Origin: Campylobacteraceae bacterium
Lineage (GTDB): Bacteria; Campylobacterota; Campylobacteria; Campylobacterales; Sulfurospirillaceae
Direction of reading: 5' to 3'
Length of the DNA: 36,372 nt
Assembly (NCBI GenBank): GCA_027013265.1
Contig: JALUXQ010000192.1
Location: 1 to 36,372, forward strand
Shown piece by piece: positions 8,599 to 16,008 of the stretch. Position numbers and translations under genes: made by a program. How positions within the stretch are numbered: the first letter of the stretch is position 1; every line of letters starts with the position of its first letter. A model generated the notes under the pieces. That model saw only the letters and a list, made by a program, of their open reading frames with translations. It was not told the DNA's origin and searched no databases.

Positions 8599-9484
8599 TG
8601 CTAGCGAAATTGCTGACTTGGAGAAGAAATATTCAAAATATTTAATGAAAAAATTTTTTAAGTATCTTTTTGTTATTGCTTTGACACTAGTCATTTCATC
8701 CTCTGTTGCCTACTATGCATTTCTCTATAAGCCATCTAAAATCAAAGAGGGAAAAGTTATAATAAAACAAGAAAAAAATACAAAGAAGACTAAGCCACTT
8801 ATAAAAGAGTCAAATATATCTATAATTATTACTGAAAAAAATACCTCTATACCTACAATACCAAAAAGCACAGAGAAAAACAGTAGTAAAGAAAAAATAG
8901 TTAAAAATAAGATAAGAAATAGTAAAGTTGTTGAAAAACCAAACAGTAGTAAGTCACAACAAAAAGAACAAAAAGAAGATAAACTCTATTTTCACATAAA
9001 GCCTTCGGATGACCTATCTTTTGAAAGTTCACAAAGGGCTTCACTAAAACTAAATATACCAACAGTAAAAACTGATACAAATACTACAAAAATTGCGAAA
9101 ATTGAAGTTAAAGATGATACAATAAAAGAAGAAAAAACAGTACTGCCTAAAGTACCAAAAATAAAAATAGAAATGCAAGATATTGACTCTATTAGATATT
9201 TAAAAGATAAATATGAAAATACACATAATATAATTTTTGCTTTAATGCTTTGTGAAGAGTACTACTCTCAAAAAGATTATGAAAATTCGCTGAAATGGTC
9301 TATTATCGCCAATGATATTGATAATAACAGTGAAAGAAGTTGGGTATGGTTTGCAAAATCAAAATATAGACTTGGTAAAAAAGATGATGCTGTGCGTGCA
9401 TTAAAAGCATATTTAAAAGCAAATGAATCAAACACAGTTAAATCTCTTTTAAAAAATATTGAAAATGGGAGACTAGATGATTAA
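8591..9484 (+). CDS. Membrane-anchored TPR protein (MshN/CtsX-like)
   Basis: A 297-residue protein with a short cytoplasmic N-terminus, one membrane segment at about 23-45, a long low-complexity lysine/threonine/serine-rich linker at about 50-195, and a C-terminal helical region of two or three TPR-like repeats at about 205-290. This is the plan of Vibrio MshN. In position it equals Campylobacter ctsX, encoding an inner-membrane protein that works with CtsP, though I recall CtsX as shorter. The linker is long enough to reach across much of the periplasm, so the TPR part could contact the secretin. It overlaps its neighbours by eight bases on each side. Confidence 0.6.
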   Translation: MFSASEIADLEKKYSKYLMKKFFKYLFVIALTLVISSSVAYYAFLYKPSKIKEGKVIIKQEKNTKKTKPLIKESNISIIITEKNTSIPTIPKSTEKNSSKEKIVKNKIRNSKVVEKPNSSKSQQKEQKEDKLYFHIKPSDDLSFESSQRASLKLNIPTVKTDTNTTKIAKIEVKDDTIKEEKTVLPKVPKIKIEMQDIDSIRYLKDKYENTHNIIFALMLCEEYYSQKDYENSLKWSIIANDIDNNSERSWVWFAKSKYRLGKKDDAVRALKAYLKANESNTVKSLLKNIENGRLDD

Positions 9485-10025
9485 AATAGTACTAGCACTT
9501 ATAATGGCACTAAATTTTTTGTTTGCTACAAACCTAAATGACATTAAAATTTTATATGGCAACAAAAAATTCTCGAAAGTATGTACAAAATCTGGAGAGA
9601 TATATCAAAACTATAAAAGTAATGAAGAGTTTCTAAATATTTTTGCGGCATCTTGTTTAAATTCTGATATGATAAATAGAATGGTTTTACCAATTATTAA
9701 ACTCTACAAGACCAAAAAAGCAAGAGAAAATGCTGTTTATTTCTCTACTATACTATTTGAGAAAAAACTACTATACTATGCACTTAGTGATGATATAGAT
9801 ATCTCATATGTAAATCTTCCAAAAACAGACTATATACTCTCAAGAATATTTGATAAATTTGTAAAAGGAGAGTATGACTTAAGAAATAGCTCGTATTGGT
9901 TTTCAGACGATAATAATTCCAATCTATCATATAAACTATCCTTGGAAGAGAGAAACGGTGTAAAAAAGATGTATCTTAGAACCTACAGGGGACACAAGAT
10001 AATAAAAGTAAGAATTTATTGGTAA
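9477..10025 (+). CDS. Exported protein of unknown function inside the pilus operon
   Basis: A 182-residue protein I do not recognise. It begins with a signal peptide (MIKIVLALIMALNFLFA). Two cysteines follow at about 36 and 60, which could pair in the periplasm. The middle is helical and tyrosine-rich and may extend the TPR theme of its neighbour; the last 40 residues look beta-rich and end in KVRIYW. It lies between the mshN-like and mshE-like genes, where neither the Vibrio msh block nor the Campylobacter cts block, as I recall them, has a gene. It overlaps the upstream gene by eight bases. Its envelope location and operon suggest an accessory part of the same machine. Confidence 0.6.
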   Translation: MIKIVLALIMALNFLFATNLNDIKILYGNKKFSKVCTKSGEIYQNYKSNEEFLNIFAASCLNSDMINRMVLPIIKLYKTKKARENAVYFSTILFEKKLLYYALSDDIDISYVNLPKTDYILSRIFDKFVKGEYDLRNSSYWFSDDNNSNLSYKLSLEERNGVKKMYLRTYRGHKIIKVRIYW

Positions 10026-10031
10026 CTATTG

Positions 10032-11780
10032 ATGAGTGACATAAACTTAGAACTTTTAATGTATATGGTTAACAACAGAATTTTAGATTCTGATACCGCT
10101 GATATTATAAAAGGAGAGTTTGAAAGCAAAAACAAGAGTGTATTTGAGATACTGCAAAACAGACATCTACTTGAAAAAGAAGATTTATCCATAATATTAA
10201 TAGAGTTTTACAAAAAAGGTCACCTGCAACTAGAAGATGTAAATAAATATTTTCCTATCGAAATAGAAGAATTTTTAAAAAATCTTGCTAAAAACTTAAA
10301 TGCAACGTACATAGATTTAGATGCTATAGATATTAATCATAAAATGATTTCAAAACTTCCATTTAATCAACTTAGAAAATTTCATGCACTTCCCGTTAAA
10401 GAGGATGAGATAAACATCTATGTTGCCTTCAAGGATCCAATCGACTTAAATGCACAGGAGGGAATCCAAAGGATTTTCCCTAGAAAACTTGTAAAGACTG
10501 TTATTAGCGAACCATCTCTTATTGAAAAATACTTAAATAAAATTGAACTAGGTGATAGCATAAAGGAACTTATATCTGAAATTAGAAAAGAGATAACATC
10601 AAGTGCAAGTGAAAATCCCCAAGAGTCATCAGGAATACTAAAACTTATAGAGGCCATATTAAAAACATCAATTTTAGCAAGAGCAAGCGATATTCATGTG
10701 GAAGCAACTGTAAATAACTGCGTGGTAAGAAGCAGAATTGATGGTATGCTTACTGAAACATTTATATTTGATAAAGACATATACCCTCCTCTTGCTTCAA
10801 GGCTAAAACTTCTATCAAATATGGATATAGCAGAAAAAAGAAAACCGCAAGATGGAAGATTTTCAGCTACAATTTTAGGAAAAGAGTATGACTTCAGAAT
10901 TTCAACACTTCCCATACTCAGCGGAGAGTCTATAGTCATGCGTATACTTGATAAATCAAAAGTGATGATTAAACTTGAAGGTCTTGGTATGCATAAGGAT
11001 AATTTTGAAAAATTTAACTCCTCTATGCGTGCACCTTATGGTATAATTTTTGTAACAGGCCCAACAGGAAGTGGAAAAACAACGACTCTGTATGCTGCAC
11101 TAAATGCTATAAAAAGCGTTCAAACAAAAATAATAACCGTGGAAGATCCAGTAGAGTATCAGCTAAATCTTATACAGCAAGTTCAAGTAAATGAAAAAGC
11201 AAAACTTTCGTTTGCAGCCGCACTTCGCTCAATTCTAAGGCAAGATCCTGACATTATAATGATTGGTGAGGTAAGAGACCAAGAGACACTCAGAATTGCA
11301 GTTCAAGCTGCACTTACTGGACACTTAGTGTTTTCAACTTTACATACAAATGATGCTATAAGTGCTGTTACAAGAGTAATGGATATGGGAATAGAGCCTT
11401 ATTTACTGAGCGGATCACTAGTTGCAATAGAGGCACAAAGGCTTGTAAGAAAGCTGTGCCCGCACTGTAAAACTAAAATTGCCTTGCCTGAAACAGCTCG
11501 CAGGGATGTTGATGAAATATTACCACAAAATTATCAATTTTATAAAAATAATGGTTGTGAAAAATGTTCCCAAACAGGTTTTATCGGAAGAGAAATGCTC
11601 TCTGAAATCCTAGTTATAAGTGAAAAAATCTCCAGTATGATTGCCCAGGGTAAGAGTAAAGAGGATATTAAGCAACAGGCTCTTAGAGAGGGCTTCATCG
11701 ACATGTATAAAGATGGAGTTTTAAGAGCTGCAAATGGTATTACAACACTAGATGAAGTAGCAAGGGTGGCAAAAGGATGA
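10032..11780 (+). CDS. ctsE: GspE/PilB-type assembly ATPase (MshE/CtsE-like)
   Basis: Hexameric motor ATPase of 582 residues that powers assembly of a (pseudo)pilus. An N-terminal T2SSE_N-like region spans about 1-170. The ATPase core has Walker A GPTGSGKT at 343-350, an acidic VEDPVE box, Walker B with DPDIIMIGEVRD at about 404-415, and the His box near GHLVFSTLHTND. A four-cysteine zinc site (CPHC near 476, CEKC near 509) is typical of GspE/PilB and absent from PilT retraction motors. I chose ATG 10032 over a TTG one codon upstream. No strong Shine-Dalgarno is present, so it may depend on translational coupling. Confidence 0.92.
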   Translation: MSDINLELLMYMVNNRILDSDTADIIKGEFESKNKSVFEILQNRHLLEKEDLSIILIEFYKKGHLQLEDVNKYFPIEIEEFLKNLAKNLNATYIDLDAIDINHKMISKLPFNQLRKFHALPVKEDEINIYVAFKDPIDLNAQEGIQRIFPRKLVKTVISEPSLIEKYLNKIELGDSIKELISEIRKEITSSASENPQESSGILKLIEAILKTSILARASDIHVEATVNNCVVRSRIDGMLTETFIFDKDIYPPLASRLKLLSNMDIAEKRKPQDGRFSATILGKEYDFRISTLPILSGESIVMRILDKSKVMIKLEGLGMHKDNFEKFNSSMRAPYGIIFVTGPTGSGKTTTLYAALNAIKSVQTKIITVEDPVEYQLNLIQQVQVNEKAKLSFAAALRSILRQDPDIIMIGEVRDQETLRIAVQAALTGHLVFSTLHTNDAISAVTRVMDMGIEPYLLSGSLVAIEAQRLVRKLCPHCKTKIALPETARRDVDEILPQNYQFYKNNGCEKCSQTGFIGREMLSEILVISEKISSMIAQGKSKEDIKQQALREGFIDMYKDGVLRAANGITTLDEVARVAKG

Positions 11781-13018
11781 ATTATTTTGAAGTTACATCT
11801 CTATTTAAAGGCAAAAAAGAGACTAGAGTTTTAAAAGCACCGAGCAAAAAAGATGCTATATCTCTGGCAAAAATGAAAGTACCAGGAATACTTCTAAACA
11901 TCAAAGTTACTTCTGCACCAGTTGAAGATCAATTCTACGAATTTAAAGAAAAATTTTTAAAAACTATTATAAAAAAGAAGATAGGTATAAAAGCACTAAT
12001 AGCTGCTATTAGGCAATTAGCTGTCATGACAAATGCTGGTATTTCTATACATGATAGTATAAAAGAGGTGGCAAACTCAAGTGTTGACAAAGAGCTGAAA
12101 AAAATATTTGACAATATAAATGATGATTTAAACTCTGGTCTTAGTCTAACTCAAGCTATGATGCCTTTTAGAAAAGAGGTCGGTGATGTGACGCTGGCAT
12201 TGATAGAACTTGGAGAGAGTACTGGTAATATGGCAGAGTCTCTTGAAAAATTAGCTGAAATATTAGAAGAGATGGAAGAGAATCGACAAAAATTTAAAAA
12301 AGCTATGAGATACCCAATAACAGTTATGGTTGCTATAGCTATTGCTTTCACTATTTTAATGGTTTATGTTGTGCCAAAATTTAAAGATATTTTCTCGAAA
12401 TTTAAAACAGAGCTTCCCCTACCAACTAAAATATTACTCTTTATGGAAAATATAATCAACAACTATGGACTTTATCTTTTAGCTGCTATTATTGCAGCTA
12501 TAGTAATTATTAAATATCTACTGGTAAATAGCGAAGAGTTTAAAAGTAAATTTGACAGATATATCCTAAAAGTTTACTTGCTTGGTAAAATAGCATTTTA
12601 TGCTACTATGTCGAGATTTACTCTTGTATTTACTGAACTTATTCGTTCAGGTATTCCCATAGCTGATGCCTTGGAAACTGCTCTTTTAACACTTGATAAT
12701 ATATACTTAAAAGAGAAGCTTAGCACAGTAAATATCTCTGTGCAAAGAGGAGTATCACTAACAGAAGCTTTTTCTGATACTGGACTTTTTGAAGGCATGC
12801 TAATACAGATGATAAAAGCTGGAGAGCAGAGTGGAACACTTGATAAGATGTTAGACAAAGTTACGCAGTATTTTAAATCAAGATTTAATGAAATCATAGA
12901 TAATATATCAAGTTATATAGAGCCTATTTTATTAGGCTTCATAGCTGCCATGGTTCTTTTAATGGCGCTTGGTATATTTATGCCTATGTGGGATCTAGCA
13001 AAAGCTGTCAAAAATTAG
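11777..13018 (+). CDS. ctsF: GspF/PilC-type inner-membrane platform protein (MshG/CtsF-like)
   Basis: Polytopic platform protein of 413 residues that converts turning of the GspE-type ATPase into addition of pilin subunits. It has the duplicated T2SSF layout: a cytoplasmic helical domain (about 70-170) with the LAVMTNAGISI region, membrane segments at about 175-195 and 228-250, a second cytoplasmic domain with RFTLVFTELIRSGIPI, and a last membrane segment at about 385-405 ending GIFMPMW. It starts in an ATGA overlap with the ATPase stop, so the pair is translationally coupled. It is the last gene of the operon; flgH converges on it with only nine bases between. Confidence 0.92.
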   Translation: MNYFEVTSLFKGKKETRVLKAPSKKDAISLAKMKVPGILLNIKVTSAPVEDQFYEFKEKFLKTIIKKKIGIKALIAAIRQLAVMTNAGISIHDSIKEVANSSVDKELKKIFDNINDDLNSGLSLTQAMMPFRKEVGDVTLALIELGESTGNMAESLEKLAEILEEMEENRQKFKKAMRYPITVMVAIAIAFTILMVYVVPKFKDIFSKFKTELPLPTKILLFMENIINNYGLYLLAAIIAAIVIIKYLLVNSEEFKSKFDRYILKVYLLGKIAFYATMSRFTLVFTELIRSGIPIADALETALLTLDNIYLKEKLSTVNISVQRGVSLTEAFSDTGLFEGMLIQMIKAGEQSGTLDKMLDKVTQYFKSRFNEIIDNISSYIEPILLGFIAAMVLLMALGIFMPMWDLAKAVKN

Positions 13019-13027
13019 ATATCCAAA

Positions 13028-13738
13028 TTAAAACGGCCAAATAGTCTCTATAAATTTTGTACCCCAAGGTTTTTTCATGTTTTGGTCTATATCGCCCTCT
13101 GTTTTATATAGTATTTTTGCATCTGCTATATATTTTGAGTCTATTGTATTAGTTTGGGTTATATCGTATGGTCTTATTACGCCACTTATCTCTATAATCT
13201 GCTTCTCACCATTTAGCAAGAGCTCCCTGCTACCAGCTATGAAATAGTTTCCATTATTTAGTATTTTTATAATTCTAGCTGAAATTGTAGTGGTAAATTT
13301 TTCATCTCTACTATTTGACCCTGTCCCAGAAAAAGAGTTTGTTGAACCAGTTTGAAAACCTATATTTGCAACGCCATTTATTGTGTCTGTTACTTTTTTT
13401 AAGGTTTTATTCGTTCCATTATTTGTGACTAATCCACCACCTAGAGAATCTTTACTATCTTTTGAGAGAGATTTCTTTGCGCTTGAACTTTGTGTTATAT
13501 TTTCACTAATAGTAACAGTTACTATATCATTAATATTCATAGCTTTCAAATCAGAAAATAGAGGATTGTCCCCTTGACCAAATAGGCTACCTGGATTTGA
13601 TCTTGGTGTATCGTTAACCTTTGGAGGAAGCTGGTCAACATACTTCGGTGGCTTCATTGTGATTTTTGCATCAGCAGGATGGGTTGAGCATCCAACAAAC
13701 AAAATAGATGTAGCAAGTAGTGCTAATACTGTTTTCAT
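13028..13738 (-). CDS. flgH: Flagellar L-ring protein FlgH
   Basis: Outer-membrane lipoprotein of 236 residues that builds the L-ring around the flagellar rod. The N-terminus is a lipoprotein signal ending LFVGC, with Cys at residue 17. The core has the FlgH marks: SLFGQGDNPLFSDLKAMNINDIVTV with ISENITQSSSAKK, and later NGNYFIAGSRELLLNGEKQ and ISGVIRPYDI. I prefer ATG 13736-13738, which has GAGG five bases upstream, to a GTG two codons earlier. It stands alone, without other flagellar genes beside it, and converges on the pilus operon. Confidence 0.95.
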   Translation of the reverse strand: MKTVLALLATSILFVGCSTHPADAKITMKPPKYVDQLPPKVNDTPRSNPGSLFGQGDNPLFSDLKAMNINDIVTVTISENITQSSSAKKSLSKDSKDSLGGGLVTNNGTNKTLKKVTDTINGVANIGFQTGSTNSFSGTGSNSRDEKFTTTISARIIKILNNGNYFIAGSRELLLNGEKQIIEISGVIRPYDITQTNTIDSKYIADAKILYKTEGDIDQNMKKPWGTKFIETIWPF

Positions 13739-13797
13739 TGTCACCTCATTGTTAGAATTTTGAAAATAAAAGCAATTAAAGTTCCATTTTTACTCTA

Positions 13798-14088
13798 CTA
13801 TGCACTTATCTCTAAAAAATCATTCTTTTCTTTATTGTACACATACACTTCCATAGGATTATCACCTATTTGAAACATTATCTTGCAACTATCAAAATAT
13901 GTTTTCCCTAAGGCCTTGGAGACTACTTCTAAAATATATGCTCTGGTATTAAAAAGATGAGTATGTGCCTCCCCATTATACGCAAAGGGTTCACCTTTAA
14001 TCGGAACAAAACCCTCTTTTTTTAGGTGCTTATTAAAAATTTCTTTGTCTTTTAGTTTAGTAACATCAACAACTAAAACTACATTCAA
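13798..14088 (-). CDS. Conserved-looking small protein of unknown function downstream of dsbD
   Basis: A 96-residue soluble protein that I do not recognise. It starts at TTG 14088, overlapping the dsbD stop (TTGA), with AAGG seven bases upstream. Translational coupling to dsbD is therefore likely. It has no signal peptide or membrane segment. The order of strands and helices (VVLVVDVTKL, a helix, a YILEVVSKALG helix, then strands ending VYVYNKE) suggests a small alpha/beta fold. Codon use and the good ribosome site support a real gene despite the TTG start. Confidence 0.65.
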   Translation of the reverse strand: MNVVLVVDVTKLKDKEIFNKHLKKEGFVPIKGEPFAYNGEAHTHLFNTRAYILEVVSKALGKTYFDSCKIMFQIGDNPMEVYVYNKEKNDFLEISA

Positions 14089-15893
14089 TCTAGCACCTTG
14101 TCCAATATCTTTTCAAACTCTTTTGCATCTTTATAGCCTATTGTTTTTGATGATTTTATCTCTTTTTTGTTTCTAAAGAATATGATAGCAGGAGGACCGA
14201 AAACATTAAATCTTTTCAAAAGTTTTTTATCCTCTAGATCATTTTTTGTCACATCCAATCGGATTAAATCAAATTTATCCATCCTTTTTATAACATCTGG
14301 ATTTGAAAATGTATTTGCGTCAAGCTCTTTACAACTTATACACCAATCAGCATAAAAATCTATCATGATTGGTCTATTTGAGTTTGCAATAATCTTATTT
14401 AAATCCTCTAAAGTTTTTACTGTTCTAAAAGTAGAGTGTTTTATTACTACACCACTACTACTTTGTGCTTGAGTTACAAATGAAGTTTTTTGCTCAAGTG
14501 GATTTAGTGGATTTGTAGCGCCCCTTAAAGCACCAACAAATATAAATATTGAGTATATCAGAGTTATAATTGCCAAACCCTTCAAAAGTTTATACCAACC
14601 AGATACATTCTCTTTTAAGGGCTCCAAAGCCCCCATATATATAGAGCTTATCAAGAGTAGTGCCATCCATAAAAGCATTGATATTTGAGCATTAACTATG
14701 CGAGATATCATATAGATTGCAACAGCCAACATCAAAACACCAAAAATGGCTTTTATATTATCCATCCAAGCACCAGGGCGAGGCATAAATTTGCCAGCTC
14801 CTGCACCAATCAACAATAGTGGGACACCCATACCTAAACTCATAACAAATAGTGCTGAGCCACCAAGCAATACATCTCCACTATGTCCAATATAGATAAG
14901 TGCTCCAGCCAATGGGGCTGCTACGCAAGGTCCAACGATCAAGGCGGATAAAAATCCCATGATAGCGACTCCAACAACACCACTATTTTCTCTTTTTTCT
15001 GTATTTTTAGAGAGTTTTGATTGTATAAAACTTGGCATCTGTATCTCATAAAATCCGAACATAGATAGTGATAAAAATACAAAAATCAAACTAAAAGTGG
15101 CTATTATCCAAGGCTCTTGTAGTGCTGTTTGGATGTTGGAGCCAAAAAGTGCTGCCAAAACACCTGCTATCGTATATGCTAATGACATTGCTAGCACATA
15201 AACAGAAGATAAGAAAAAGGCTTTTTTTGTATTCATATTTTTACCAGATTGGGAAATTATTATAGATGAAAGTATTGGAATCATAGGGAAAACACATGGT
15301 GTCAAAGCGAGTAAAAGACCAAATCCAAAAAATGTTAGCAACACCATATAAAAGCTACCGTTTTTAATACTATTAGCGATAGTATCCTCTTGCGAAAGAT
15401 TAGCTTGTGTTGCTTTCATAGTTGAAGCAACTTTGGCTTGAAAAGTATCACTTTTTAATGTAAAGTCATATGTATTACTCATAGGAGCATAACAAAGTCC
15501 CAATTCTGAACACCCTTGGTAAGAAACTTTTATTTTATATTTACCGCTTTTTACATATTTTTTAATAACTTTGGCTGGGATATTAATATCTATATCTTTT
15601 CTGTGAACTATAAACTCATGGTATTTTACTGGTTTTGGACGAGTTGACTCTTTATCTAGTAGCACTTTTTTTGGAGTTAGCAATTCAACATGTAGCTTAT
15701 CGTCATACTCATACATCTTATCACCGAGCTTTATCTTGATATCTACTCCATTTTCTGTCTGCTTTGCACTCACTTGAAATGCTTCTTGAGGAGAAAGAAC
15801 TTTATGTTTATTTAAGACACCATACGAAGATGTAGTTGCAAAAACCACCAATGCAACTAATTTAAGAGACTTTTTAAGCCAATCATTTAGCAT
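14085..15893 (-). CDS. dsbD: Thiol:disulfide interchange protein DsbD
   Basis: Membrane reductase of 602 residues that passes electrons from cytoplasmic thioredoxin to periplasmic thiol proteins. All three modules are present: a signal peptide and periplasmic alpha domain with the C-x5-C pair near residues 128/134 (CSELGLC); an eight-helix beta domain with ALTPCVFPM and VGPCVAAP cysteines; and a C-terminal thioredoxin-like gamma domain with ADWCISCK. I chose ATG 15893, which has AAAAGG six bases upstream, over an in-frame start 20 codons earlier that would spoil the signal peptide. Likely uses are cytochrome c maturation and disulfide repair. Confidence 0.95.
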   Translation of the reverse strand: MLNDWLKKSLKLVALVVFATTSSYGVLNKHKVLSPQEAFQVSAKQTENGVDIKIKLGDKMYEYDDKLHVELLTPKKVLLDKESTRPKPVKYHEFIVHRKDIDINIPAKVIKKYVKSGKYKIKVSYQGCSELGLCYAPMSNTYDFTLKSDTFQAKVASTMKATQANLSQEDTIANSIKNGSFYMVLLTFFGFGLLLALTPCVFPMIPILSSIIISQSGKNMNTKKAFFLSSVYVLAMSLAYTIAGVLAALFGSNIQTALQEPWIIATFSLIFVFLSLSMFGFYEIQMPSFIQSKLSKNTEKRENSGVVGVAIMGFLSALIVGPCVAAPLAGALIYIGHSGDVLLGGSALFVMSLGMGVPLLLIGAGAGKFMPRPGAWMDNIKAIFGVLMLAVAIYMISRIVNAQISMLLWMALLLISSIYMGALEPLKENVSGWYKLLKGLAIITLIYSIFIFVGALRGATNPLNPLEQKTSFVTQAQSSSGVVIKHSTFRTVKTLEDLNKIIANSNRPIMIDFYADWCISCKELDANTFSNPDVIKRMDKFDLIRLDVTKNDLEDKKLLKRFNVFGPPAIIFFRNKKEIKSSKTIGYKDAKEFEKILDKVLD

Positions 15894-15975
15894 ATTACAC
15901 CTTTTTGATAAAATTTTGCTCTTATTTATTATGTAAGCTACAAATTCTATCAAAAATAAGTAAATATATTTAAAA

Positions 15976-16004
15976 TAAGCAGGGATAGAGTTTATCCCTG
16001 CTTA
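15976..16004 (-). terminator. Terminator of the hrcA-grpE-dnaK operon
   Basis: Five bases beyond the dnaK stop, a perfect 12-bp inverted repeat (TAAGCAGGGATA and its complement) encloses a five-base loop. Read on the minus strand the stem is followed by a T-rich run (TTTTAAATATATTT). This is a strong Rho-independent terminator for the heat-shock operon and insulates dsbD. Confidence 0.85.
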
Positions 16005-16008
16005 ATGA

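Noticed and set aside
15894..15953. Upstream in-frame start of dsbD
   Set aside because: It would add 20 residues before the signal peptide. ATG 15893 has AAAAGG at good spacing and gives a normal signal sequence.
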